Of a stretch of 64,000 nt of DNA, positions 56,169-64,000 are shown one piece after another. The translations under genes and the position numbers were made by a program. The stretch comes from Anaerocolumna cellulosilytica (GTDB taxonomy: Bacteria > Bacillota > Clostridia > Lachnospirales > Lachnospiraceae). The first letter of the stretch is position 1. Each line of letters opens with the position of its first letter. The stretch covers positions 5,366,628-5,430,627 of the forward strand of contig NZ_AP023367.1 of the NCBI RefSeq assembly GCF_014218335.1, read 5' to 3'. Under the pieces are notes generated by a model, which did no database searches, was not told where the DNA came from, and was given only the letters and a program-made list of their open reading frames with translations.

Positions 56169-56888
56169 TTAATTAATTGGTTCCTTTACAGGCTTTCCAG
56201 CAGTTCTTGGATATCTTTTCGGTGTAATATTATTTTTTTTAATCACAACAAAAGAACGTTCTATATCAGTTTCTGGTAATTGAAAAACTGCTACTTTTTC
56301 TAAATTTCCTCCTAGGACTTTAATAGCTTTTTTTGCTTCTTCTACTTCTCCTTCAATATTTCCTGACTTATAAGGTATAAAATAGCCTTCTTTTTTAATA
56401 TAAGGTATACAATACTCTGCTAATGTTGTTAACTTCGCTACCGCTCTGGAAACACATAGGTCAAAATTCTCCCTATAATCCGGATTTTTCCCAAAATCCT
56501 CTGCCCTTCCATGTACTGCCCTAATATTCACTAAATCAAGGTCTGCGATAACGTCACTTAAGAATACTACTCTTTTATTTAAGGAATCTAAGAGTGTAAC
56601 AGAAAGAGATGGAAAAGCAATTTTAAGAGGTATACCGGGGAAACCTGCACCGGTGCCCATATCAAGAACTGATTTTTGCTGAGATATATCATATACCTTT
56701 ATCAAAGAAAGACTATCTATAAAATGTTTATATATTACTTCTTCATAATCAGTTATTGCAGTTAAATTCATAACTTTATTTTTTTCAATTAACATATCAT
56801 AATATCTATTAAATTGCTTGATTTGCTGCTCGGACAAACTCACACCTATTTTTTCGGCTAATTCACTCAATAAATTTATATTTTCCAT
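56169..56888 (-). CDS. rsmG: 16S rRNA (guanine527-N7)-methyltransferase
   Basis: A 239-residue SAM-dependent enzyme that methylates G527; its loss gives low-level streptomycin resistance in other bacteria. Motifs are VLDMGTGAGFPGIPLKIAFP and CVSRAVAKLTTLAEYC, with the end PKRYPRTAGKPVKEPI. AGGAGAAAGTTATAT precedes the ATG. It follows mnmG as in most Firmicutes, but a hairpin separates the two. Confidence 0.96.
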   Translation of the reverse strand: MENINLLSELAEKIGVSLSEQQIKQFNRYYDMLIEKNKVMNLTAITDYEEVIYKHFIDSLSLIKVYDISQQKSVLDMGTGAGFPGIPLKIAFPSLSVTLLDSLNKRVVFLSDVIADLDLVNIRAVHGRAEDFGKNPDYRENFDLCVSRAVAKLTTLAEYCIPYIKKEGYFIPYKSGNIEGEVEEAKKAIKVLGGNLEKVAVFQLPETDIERSFVVIKKNNITPKRYPRTAGKPVKEPIN

Positions 56889-57022
56889 ATATAACTTTCT
56901 CCTCCAATAGTACTATATCTCTATCTATAGTACTATTTTATCATTTATTATGTCTTTTATAAACGATTAAAATCAGCTTATTTAAGAATATATTTTTTTG
57001 CTCCTCTTCCATAAATAACAAA

Positions 57023-57076
57023 GGCAGAAAAGCTCAAACTCCGGCCTTAATCCGTCGAACTGTGAGTTTTTCTGCC
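57023..57076 (-). terminator. Long hairpin terminator between mnmG and rsmG
   Basis: GGCAGAAA pairs with TTTCTGCC, with further pairing inside (CTCA/TGAG), and TTTGTTATTT follows on the minus strand. It lies 100 bp after the mnmG stop. Confidence 0.75.
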
Positions 57077-57175
57077 CGTATAATGAAAAAGGGAAGCTGA
57101 CTTTATTGACTATTTATACTATAAATATTTGATTTAATCTTATATAATTGGATTATATTGATAATAATAAAGGTT

Positions 57176-59068
57176 TTACCAGTTTTTGTTTACTCGCTTT
57201 AGTTGTTCTAAGTACACCAGCAAAACTGATATATCCGCTGGTGAAACACCTGATATTCTGGACGCCTGTCCCACAGAGATAGGTTTAATATCCATTAATT
57301 TCTGTTTTGCTTCTTTACGAAGACTGAGTACGTTGTTGTAGTCTAAGTCCTTTGGAATTATTTTTCCTTCTAATTTTTTGAACTGCTCAACTTGCCGCAT
57401 TTGACGTTGTATATAGCCATCATATTTAATATTAATATTAACTTGTTCAATTACATCTTTTGATAGAGGTTTTCTGCTCTTATCTATGCTTTCAAGGACT
57501 TCATAAGTTAATTCAGGCCTTCTTATTAACTCTCCTATAGTTGTACCTGTTTTTAATAGATTGCTGTTATTCCTCTCCATTAGTTCCTGTACTTCCTTAG
57601 TGGCACCAATTAAAGCTTTGTTAACCCTGTCCATTTCCTCCTGAATCTCTTTTTCTTTATTCAGCAAAGACTGGTATCTCTCTTCTGAGATTAATCCAAT
57701 TTCATAACCAATTTTGGTTAATCTTAAATCTGCATTATCCTGACGCAACAAAAGCCTGTACTCAGCTCTGGAAGTCATCATACGATATGGTTCATGTGTT
57801 TCCTTTGTTACAAGATCATCAATTAAAACTCCTATATATGCCTGCGCTCTATCAAGAATCAAGGGTTCTCTACCCATAAGTTTCATACTTGCATTAATAC
57901 CTGCTATAAGCCCCTGCGCCGCTGCTTCTTCATAACCGGAGCTTCCGTTGAACTGTCCTCCACTAAATAACCCTTCTACTGCTTTAAATTCAAGGGATGG
58001 TTCTAATTGCATTGGGTTGATACAATCATATTCAATAGCATAAGCGTTTCGTACAATCTTAGCATTTTCAAGACCTGCAACACTGCGGTACATTTGATAC
58101 TGAACATCCTCCGGCAAAGAGCTTGACATACCACCTACATACATTTCATTGGTGTAGTTTCCTTCAGGTTCAATGAAAACCTGATGTCTATCCTTATCGG
58201 CGAATTTTACTACCTTATCTTCAATAGAAGGACAATATCTTGGACCGGTTCCTTGAATGTTTCCACTATATAGCGGAGAACGATGAATGTTATTTCTGAT
58301 AATCTCGTGGGTTTCTTCATTGGTATACGTTAACCAACACGATATTTGTTCTTTCTTAATATCTTCCATAGTATTTGTAAATGAAAACGGAACAACCTCT
58401 TCATCACCTGGTTGTTCTTCCATCTTACTAAAGTCAATGGAGCGTTTATCTATTCTCGCAGGCGTACCGGTTTTAAATCGATACATTTGAATTCCCAATG
58501 CTTTTAAAGAATCTGTTAAATGTGTTGCTGCCTGTAAACCATTAGGACCTGTATAATTACTAACTTCTCCATAAATACACCTTGCATTTAGGTATGTCCC
58601 AGTACATAATACAACCGCCTTACAAGGATATATAGCGTCCGAGTAAGTTTTTATCCCCACAACCTTTCCCTTCTCTGTAAGAATATCCACAACTTCACCC
58701 TGTTTTAATGTTAATCCAGGGGTGTTTTCAAGAATATGACGCATGGTCCTACTATACTCTTGCTTATCCGCCTGCGCTCTTAGCGAGTGAACGGCTGGCC
58801 CTTTTGATATATTTAACATCTTGGACTGTAAATATGTCTTGTCTATATTAATTCCCATTTCTCCGCCAAGTGCATCTATCTCCTTTACAAGATGACCTTT
58901 AGAGGTACCTCCTATGTTAGGATTACAAGGCATTAATGCAATACTATCCATACTGATTGTTATGACTAATGTATTTAAACCTAATCTTGCGCAGGCAAGT
59001 GCAGCTTCACAACCGGCATGTCCTGCTCCAACCACCACAATATCATAAGTTTCATAAGTATATGACAT
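57176..59068 (-). CDS. mnmG: tRNA uridine-5-carboxymethylaminomethyl synthesis enzyme MnmG
   Basis: A 630-residue FAD protein that with MnmE makes the cmnm5U34 modification of wobble uridines. The FAD motif is [21 protein letters not shown], read here as the dinucleotide fold. [22 protein letters not shown] and [19 protein letters not shown] are family signatures. I chose the ATG with GAGGAGC upstream; a start 42 nt earlier lies inside mnmE-proximal sequence without a site. It follows mnmE by 19 bp. Confidence 0.97.
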   Translation of the reverse strand: MSYTYETYDIVVVGAGHAGCEAALACARLGLNTLVITISMDSIALMPCNPNIGGTSKGHLVKEIDALGGEMGINIDKTYLQSKMLNISKGPAVHSLRAQADKQEYSRTMRHILENTPGLTLKQGEVVDILTEKGKVVGIKTYSDAIYPCKAVVLCTGTYLNARCIYGEVSNYTGPNGLQAATHLTDSLKALGIQMYRFKTGTPARIDKRSIDFSKMEEQPGDEEVVPFSFTNTMEDIKKEQISCWLTYTNEETHEIIRNNIHRSPLYSGNIQGTGPRYCPSIEDKVVKFADKDRHQVFIEPEGNYTNEMYVGGMSSSLPEDVQYQMYRSVAGLENAKIVRNAYAIEYDCINPMQLEPSLEFKAVEGLFSGGQFNGSSGYEEAAAQGLIAGINASMKLMGREPLILDRAQAYIGVLIDDLVTKETHEPYRMMTSRAEYRLLLRQDNADLRLTKIGYEIGLISEERYQSLLNKEKEIQEEMDRVNKALIGATKEVQELMERNNSNLLKTGTTIGELIRRPELTYEVLESIDKSRKPLSKDVIEQVNINIKYDGYIQRQMRQVEQFKKLEGKIIPKDLDYNNVLSLRKEAKQKLMDIKPISVGQASRISGVSPADISVLLVYLEQLKRVNKNW

Positions 59069-59087
59069 ACTTGCTCCTCTCTGCTCG

Positions 59088-60464
59088 CTATTTCCCCATG
59101 CAAAATTCACGGAAAATAGTATTTACAAGATCTTCGTCCACAGCTTCACCGATAATTCCACCTAAGGCTTCGTAGGCACTCATTAAATCAATGGAGAAGA
59201 AATCTTCTGGCATTCCATCTTCAATGCTCTTACTTACCATGCTAAGACTTTTGATACTATCCCCCAAAGCCTCTTTTTGCCTTATATTTGTTATATATAC
59301 TTCATCATTAAAAGATAATTTTCCCTGAAAAAACTCATTGGTTATCCATTCTTCCAATGCTTCCAATCCGATATTTTCTTTTGCTGATATAGGAATTACC
59401 TCTTTGCAGGTAAGTGTTTTTAACTTTTCTGGATTTATAATCATCTCTAAGTCCGATTTATTTAATAGAACAACAGCCTTTTTATCAGCAATCATTTCTA
59501 TGATTTCTTTGTCATTTTCATCTAACTCTAAAGTTGCATCCACCACATAAATAACTAAATCTGCATCCTGCGCTGTGTTTCTTGCTTTCATAACCCCAAT
59601 TTTTTCTACCACATCTTCTGTATTTCGAATACCTGCGGTATCAATAACATTCAAACTAATATTACCAATCTGTATAGATTCTTCTAACGTGTCTCTTGTT
59701 GTACCTGCAATATCTGTTACAATGGCCCTCTCTGTTCCTGTCAGCGCATTAAGAAGAGAGGATTTTCCTGCATTTGGTTTTCCAACAATAACCGTCTGTA
59801 TTCCTTCTTTTAAAAATCTTCCATTATCAGAAGACTTTAGCAACTTTTTTATAATAAAAATATTTTCCTTTACATGCTCATAAAGCTCATCACGAAAATC
59901 CTCCAGACTAATATGCTCCGGGTCATCAAGTGCTGCCTCAATAAAAGCTATATCAAGTATCATATTCTCTCTTACTTCTTTAATCTTACTATAAATATTA
60001 CCTTTTAACTGATTCAGTGAATTTTTGAGAGCATATTCATTCTTAGCATTAATAATATCACTAACAGCCTCTGCCTGAGACAAATCAAGCCTTCCATTCA
60101 AAAATGCACGTTTTGTAAATTCTCCAGGTTCGGCACTCCTGGCACCATACTTTAAGACAGTCTCTAATATCTTTTTTGTAACTATGATACCACCATGACA
60201 ATCTATTTCAACTACATCTTCTTTTGTATAGCTTTTTGGTCCCTTCATAACAGCTACCATTACCTCATCAATTTCAACATCATTATCAACAATAAATCCG
60301 TAATGTATAGTATGGCTGGGTACCTGAGATAGTTTCTTACTACCAATTTTAGGTTTATATATTTTATCTATTATAGGCAAAGCATCTTTACCGCTGATAC
60401 GAATAATACTTATGCCGGCGTTACTTACTGCTGTAGCTATAGCAGCAATAGTCTCTGAATTCAT
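59088..60464 (-). CDS. mnmE: tRNA modification GTPase MnmE
   Basis: A 458-residue GTPase, partner of MnmG. The N-terminal formyl-tetrahydrofolate domain ends before a helical domain, and the G domain inside it has [14 protein letters not shown] (G1), DIAGTTRD (G2), DTAGIR (G3) and NKSDLE (G4). The C-terminal FCMGK holds the catalytic Cys. GGAG lies six bases before the chosen ATG; an ATG 21 nt earlier is less likely. Length is normal. Confidence 0.97.
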   Translation of the reverse strand: MNSETIAAIATAVSNAGISIIRISGKDALPIIDKIYKPKIGSKKLSQVPSHTIHYGFIVDNDVEIDEVMVAVMKGPKSYTKEDVVEIDCHGGIIVTKKILETVLKYGARSAEPGEFTKRAFLNGRLDLSQAEAVSDIINAKNEYALKNSLNQLKGNIYSKIKEVRENMILDIAFIEAALDDPEHISLEDFRDELYEHVKENIFIIKKLLKSSDNGRFLKEGIQTVIVGKPNAGKSSLLNALTGTERAIVTDIAGTTRDTLEESIQIGNISLNVIDTAGIRNTEDVVEKIGVMKARNTAQDADLVIYVVDATLELDENDKEIIEMIADKKAVVLLNKSDLEMIINPEKLKTLTCKEVIPISAKENIGLEALEEWITNEFFQGKLSFNDEVYITNIRQKEALGDSIKSLSMVSKSIEDGMPEDFFSIDLMSAYEALGGIIGEAVDEDLVNTIFREFCMGK

Positions 60465-60505
60465 TTGCTTCTCCAATCTATTCATAAACCATTATGTCAG
60501 ATTTA

Positions 60506-60551
60506 GAAAAGAGTGTATCAAAGCAATTATCTCTTCAATACACCCTTTTTT
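60506..60551 (-). terminator. Possible partial terminator between jag and mnmE
   Basis: GGGTGTAT pairs with ATACACTC on the minus strand and CTTTTC follows. It lies just past the jag stop and may only reduce readthrough. Confidence 0.5.
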
Positions 60552-60552
60552 C

Positions 60553-61296
60553 TTATTCCGTTTCACTATGCTTCTGACTATAATCTCTGTGTTTATTATA
60601 ACTATAATCCTTCTGCCCACCATTGTAAGAAGATCTGCCATGATTATTACCTTTATAATCACGATTCATAGCACCCTTTTTTAAAGTAATTACAACTCTT
60701 CGGAAGGGTTCTTCACCTTCACTGTGTGTTTCAACATACTTATCATTTTGCAAAGCAGAGTGGATAATTCTTCTCTCATAAGGGTTCATAGGCTCTAACG
60801 ATACTGATTTCTTAGTTCTTTTTACCTTATACGCTATATTTCTACCTAAATTCTCAAGAGTTTCTTTTCTTCTCTGCCTGTAATTTTCAGTATCCATTTT
60901 TACTTTAAGATAATTTTCACTTTCCTTATTCAGGACAAGACTTACCAGATATTGTAATGAATCAAGAGTTTGTCCTCTTTTTCCAATGAGTACACCCATG
61001 TCATCACCTACGACATTGATGTCCATAGATGAACTTGTTTCATCATAAGCAATCTCAACTTGTGCTTCAATATTCATAGCCTTAAATACTTTATCTAAAA
61101 AATCTTTTGCCATATTATCTACGGTATTTTTTAATCGAACACGAATTTTAGCAGGCTTATTAAATAAACCTAAAAAGCCACTGCTTTCTTTTTCTATTAC
61201 TTCATAATCCATACGGTCACTAGTAGTCCGTAATTTTATCAGGGCATCCGTAATTGCTTCATCTACTGTCTTAGCAGTAATTTCTAACCATTCCAT
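60553..61296 (-). CDS. jag: RNA-binding protein KhpB (Jag)
   Basis: A 247-residue RNA-binding protein. Residues 1-55 are the Jag-N domain (MEWLEITAKTVDEAI, SSGFLGLFNKPAKIRV), about 80-150 a KH domain (GVLIGKRGQTLDSLQYL), and about 150-210 an R3H domain (MNPYERRIIHSALQNDKYV). The end is Tyr/Asn/Gly-rich and disordered (YNGGQKDYSYNKHRDYS). In streptococci KhpB affects cell elongation through RNA binding. It starts one base after yidC ends, so the two are coupled. Confidence 0.95.
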   Translation of the reverse strand: MEWLEITAKTVDEAITDALIKLRTTSDRMDYEVIEKESSGFLGLFNKPAKIRVRLKNTVDNMAKDFLDKVFKAMNIEAQVEIAYDETSSSMDINVVGDDMGVLIGKRGQTLDSLQYLVSLVLNKESENYLKVKMDTENYRQRRKETLENLGRNIAYKVKRTKKSVSLEPMNPYERRIIHSALQNDKYVETHSEGEEPFRRVVITLKKGAMNRDYKGNNHGRSSYNGGQKDYSYNKHRDYSQKHSETE

Positions 61297-62580
61297 TTAT
61301 TTATCCCCCTTATCATGATTCCTATTCTTAAGAAGATTTGCATTCGCTGCAATGCTACCTGCTTGATAAGAAACATCACTTTTCTTATAATTGGAGGGTT
61401 CATAATTCTTTTTCACTGAATTGGCATAACTAGATGTTGAATTATCAACCTCTGTATCAGGTACTTCTATAGACTTAGTCTGCTTTTTGGCTAACTCTTC
61501 CATAGACTTAGTCGGATCGATTCCTAGCTTCGCTTTTCTTTTATTTGCTTTTGCAATATTCTTTTGTATTAAATCTTCTACATCTACTTTTTCCATGTGT
61601 TTGTTAATAACAAACTGTTGCAAAATTGCGAAAGCACTACCTGCAACCCAATAAATACCAACACCGATTGGCAGCATGACACAGAAAAAACCTGACATAA
61701 TAGGCATTACTGTATTCATGGCATTCATAGACGAAGCCATAGGATTATCCTTATTCTGTTGAGGATTATTTGCCTGCATCTGCTTTCCTTGTATAAATTG
61801 AAGCACTGCTGCTAAAATAGGAATTAAAACACCAGGAAAAGCATAACCGGGATGATCCAAAATATTCAGACCACCAATAAAAGCATGCATTTTCATTATT
61901 TCATTAGAATTCGTTACTATGATATCTTGTACGGTAGGAAATTGTTCCACTAACTGTTTCCAGTTCTCTGAAGTAAACTTAACAAATATATCAATCATAT
62001 GGTTTAAGGTAATGCTATTTGCAGCAATTTCAGAAAAACCATCAACCTTAACACCGACTGATGTACCTAATTCTTTCATTATGTCTACATAACCGCTGGT
62101 TCCCATAATAGCTTCAGCAATTCCGCTGTAGGCAATTCTAATATCATCAACATAAGCAGGAATCTTATAAATAACCTGATAAAGTGCAAACATGATCGGA
62201 AGGGATATAAGCATTGGTAAACAGCCAGCCGTTGGACTCGCTCCGTATTTTTGATAAACTGCCTGAGTCTCTGCCTGCATTTTTCTTACAGAAGCTTCAT
62301 CTTTTTTACCCTTATATTTTTCATTAATTTTTGTCAGCTCAGGATTCATCTTAGCTGACAATTTCGTAAATTTCTGCTGTTTGATTGTTAATGGGATCAT
62401 CAAACCCCTAACAATAAATGTAAATAATACAATTACAATAGCCACATTCTGTATGCCAAATAGCCCTAAAAATTCATAGATGGCATTCAAGATAAAACCT
62501 AATATCGACGCAATGGGTCCCAATAGACCACCAGTCTGGGTCAAAAATACACTAAACAAATTATTTTCCTCCTTGGACAT
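61297..62580 (-). CDS. yidC: Membrane protein insertase YidC
   Basis: A 427-residue insertase that places proteins into the membrane with or without SecYEG. The conserved Arg in the hydrophilic groove is R58 (FTFIVRGLMIPLTIKQQKF). Later regions are GCLPMLISLPIMFALYQVIYK and MPIMSGFFCVMLPIGVGIYW. There is an extended extracytoplasmic loop of about 80 residues and a basic cytoplasmic tail. No lipobox is seen, unlike Bacillus SpoIIIJ. AGGAGG precedes the ATG. Confidence 0.95.
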   Translation of the reverse strand: MSKEENNLFSVFLTQTGGLLGPIASILGFILNAIYEFLGLFGIQNVAIVIVLFTFIVRGLMIPLTIKQQKFTKLSAKMNPELTKINEKYKGKKDEASVRKMQAETQAVYQKYGASPTAGCLPMLISLPIMFALYQVIYKIPAYVDDIRIAYSGIAEAIMGTSGYVDIMKELGTSVGVKVDGFSEIAANSITLNHMIDIFVKFTSENWKQLVEQFPTVQDIIVTNSNEIMKMHAFIGGLNILDHPGYAFPGVLIPILAAVLQFIQGKQMQANNPQQNKDNPMASSMNAMNTVMPIMSGFFCVMLPIGVGIYWVAGSAFAILQQFVINKHMEKVDVEDLIQKNIAKANKRKAKLGIDPTKSMEELAKKQTKSIEVPDTEVDNSTSSYANSVKKNYEPSNYKKSDVSYQAGSIAANANLLKNRNHDKGDK

Positions 62581-62613
62581 ACATAGTTTGTAGCTGATTG
62601 TCCATTTTTTTCA

Positions 62614-62829
62614 TCAGGGCACCGGATCATAACCGCCCTGAGCAAAAGGGTGACATCTTAATACCCTTTTTACAGCTAAATAAGTTCCTTTTAGTGCCCC
62701 ATACTTTTCCAGGGCCTCTAGTGCATACAAAGAGCAGGTAGGTGTATAAATACAACTCGACCTTCCCTTTAGAGGAGAAATAAACTTTCTATATAATTTT
62801 ACTAAAAATATTAAAACTCGCTTCAGCAC
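62614..62829 (-). CDS. yidD: Membrane protein insertion efficiency factor YidD
   Basis: A 71-residue protein of the YidD (DUF37) family that helps YidC. The signature is FISPLKGRSSCIYTPTCSLYA, followed by CHPFAQGGYDPVP. An amphipathic N-terminus (MLKRVLIFLVKLYRKF) binds the membrane surface. Its start overlaps the rnpA stop by seven bases, as is usual for this pair. Confidence 0.95.
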   Translation of the reverse strand: MLKRVLIFLVKLYRKFISPLKGRSSCIYTPTCSLYALEALEKYGALKGTYLAVKRVLRCHPFAQGGYDPVP

Positions 62830-63176
62830 GATTTTATCATCTCTTTTAAAATTTTATGCAGCTTTGCCAAATGCAATAATGCACTGTTTATATCTGAATA
62901 ATTCTTACCTCTTGCTCCTGCTCTCGCAATCACTACTATGTCTAAACCACTATTAAACATATCTTCATTCAATCTGTAACTTTCTCGAATTAATCGGGTT
63001 AGTCTATGCCTAACCACACTATTACCAACTTTTTTACTAACGGATATGCCGAGCTTATTAGTATCCGTATCGTTATTTAGCACATACATAATCAAATATG
63101 TGTTCGCATAGGATTTTCCACTGTGGTATACTTTTCTAAAATTGGCATTTTTCTTCATTGATTCTGACGATTTCAA
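62823..63176 (-). CDS. rnpA: Ribonuclease P protein component
   Basis: A 117-residue basic protein that joins the RNase P RNA to mature tRNA 5' ends. The signature is KLGISVSKKVGNSVVRHRLTRLIRESYR, here read as the RNR motif region. I propose a TTG start that leaves five residues before MKKNANFRKVYHSGKS, which matches clostridial RnpA. AAAGGG stands ten bases upstream. A longer frame begins 54 nt earlier, and an ATG at the MKKN itself is the alternative. Confidence 0.9.
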   Translation of the reverse strand: MKSSESMKKNANFRKVYHSGKSYANTYLIMYVLNNDTDTNKLGISVSKKVGNSVVRHRLTRLIRESYRLNEDMFNSGLDIVVIARAGARGKNYSDINSALLHLAKLHKILKEMIKSC

Positions 63177-63241
63177 AATCTCACGGCCCTTTCTTGCAAA
63201 CAAAGTTTTAAAAAGAGAAGAAAAGGCCACAATACTGCGAC

Positions 63242-63376
63242 CTATGCTGATAATTTGTGTCTTCCTTTTGCTCTTCTGCTTGCTAAAACTTTTCTTCCGT
63301 TGGAAGTACTCATTCTTGCTCTGAAACCGTGAACCTTAGATCTGGATCTTTTTTTAGGCTGGAATGTCATTTTCAT
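63242..63376 (-). CDS. rpmH: Ribosomal protein L34
   Basis: The smallest large-subunit protein, 44 residues. It begins [18 protein letters not shown], continues [20 protein letters not shown] and ends RHKLSA, as in all bacteria. AGGAGGTGCAGCAGA precedes the ATG. It is the last gene before the origin and leads the rpmH-rnpA-yidD-yidC-jag set. Confidence 0.98.
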   Translation of the reverse strand: MKMTFQPKKRSRSKVHGFRARMSTSNGRKVLASRRAKGRHKLSA

Positions 63377-63458
63377 TCTGCTGCACCTCCTTTAAATATA
63401 CCAATATATATATGGTAAGCGTATTTGTTCTATTTTAGTAATATAAAATATCATGTCT

Positions 63459-63487
63459 ATTATATTCGTTTCAGTCTTGTACGTCAA
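63459..63487 (-). promoter_or_regulatory. rpmH promoter
   Basis: On the minus strand TTGACG (63482-63487), a 17-bp spacer and TATAAT (63459-63464) form a strong promoter. Confidence 0.8.
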
Positions 63488-64000
63488 GTAGTTATTTTAT
63501 TGAATTTTTTACCTATACATTACAATTTTTATCTTACTTTCTCCTTCCCTATCCCCTTCTTATCATAAAATAAATCATTAAGTCCCAAAAAGTAATGCTG
63601 CATTACATTCACAGTGCAATCTAGTTAGTAAAATATTATCTTATCTTCATTGTTCTTTAAACTCTCTAATAGTACTTTATAAACCACTTTACCCACCGAA
63701 AAAAGTAAGAACATTTTTTTCACACAAAGTTATCCACAAATTGTTGATACATTGTGGATAACTTTGTGGATCCGTGTGAATATTTTCTTTAATTGTGATA
63801 GAAATCCACAAGAAATCTGTTGTTTTTTGATGTTTATAGTTTTTATAATTTATTCACACAATTGTTAGTAAGAGTTTTTTTTCTGGGGATATCCACACTC
63901 AGAACTGATTAATTTATAGATTATCATTGAAATATCCACAATTATGTTATATCATATAAGCTAGGTATGTACGAAATTTTATATTAGGGAGATTAATGTA
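63488..64000. other. Replication origin region (oriC) with DnaA boxes
   Basis: Seven DnaA-box-like sequences cluster here. Perfect boxes are TTATCCACA (63730-63738) and its inverse TGTGGATAA (63753-63761). Related ones are TGTGGATCC (63765-63773), AAATCCACA (63802-63810), TTATTCACA (63850-63858) and ATATCCACA (63889-63897 and 63932-63940). AT-rich tracts flank them. The position between rpmH and the window end is the standard rpmH-dnaA gap. AGGGAG with ATG at 63996 could be the dnaA start, but only two codons are visible. Confidence 0.9.

Overview
The window comes from a low-GC, spore-forming, obligately fermentative Firmicute of the Lachnospiraceae type. I infer a plant-polymer fermenter close to Clostridium (Lachnoclostridium) phytofermentans. 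The grounds are SpmA/SpmB, RicT, AbrB and a spore-photoproduct-lyase homologue, a V-type ATPase, an AraR-controlled arabinose operon, a Rex-controlled AdhE, and a DUF3881 protein. The right end runs up to the replication origin: rpmH-rnpA-yidD-yidC-jag-mnmE-mnmG-rsmG and parA/parB with three parS sites precede a DnaA-box cluster, and dnaA probably starts at or just past the last bases.

Layout. 0-0.7 kb: 5' part of metG with a T-box leader. 0.9-3.2 kb: redox operon (CcdA-TlpA fusion, HxlR regulator, Cys-rich protein). 3.6-9.4 kb: DUF885 lipoprotein, three-gene ABC-2 exporter, aldo/keto reductase. 9.6-18 kb: spmAB, abrB and a yaaO-yaaR-holB-ricT-trmN6-rsmI housekeeping cluster in which a guanylate-kinase-like protein sits where Bacillus has tmk. 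18-24.5 kb: flavoprotein, ABC exporter under an unusual ABC-LytTR fusion regulator, SPL homologue, and a CPA2 antiporter behind a probable fluoride riboswitch. 24.6-27.5 kb: lipoprotein, redox proteins, tRNA-Lys, trmB. 27.9-37 kb: V-ATPase operon H-C-I-K-F-E-A-B-D. 37-42.4 kb: araR-araB-araA-araD. 42.7-47.6 kb: D,D-carboxypeptidase, nucleotidyltransferase, tRNA-Arg, DUF3881, HD-GYP. 48-50.6 kb: adhE. 50.8-64 kb: par locus, DegS/DegU-like pair, tRNA modification genes, membrane insertion genes, oriC.

The most unusual feature is an interspersed element seen at six loci. It has a variable hairpin, a conserved linker, a second hairpin with compensatory base changes, and a terminal AGATGGGAGTTT whose GGGAG lies 5-6 nt before the start codon in five of six cases. 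It occurs as single copies, two tandem copies (V-ATPase B/D gap) and three tandem copies (spmA/spmB gap). It appears to be a portable 5'-UTR and ribosome-binding cassette, and it creates false N-terminal extensions (AHRWEF, MGVY) if starts are taken too far upstream.

Regulation visible in the sequence includes the metG T-box, the fluoride riboswitch, AraR operators at araR and araB, a Rex operator at adhE, and several structured leaders or intergenic hairpins. Most genes run leftward, away from oriC; the V-ATPase, ara and adhE units run toward it.
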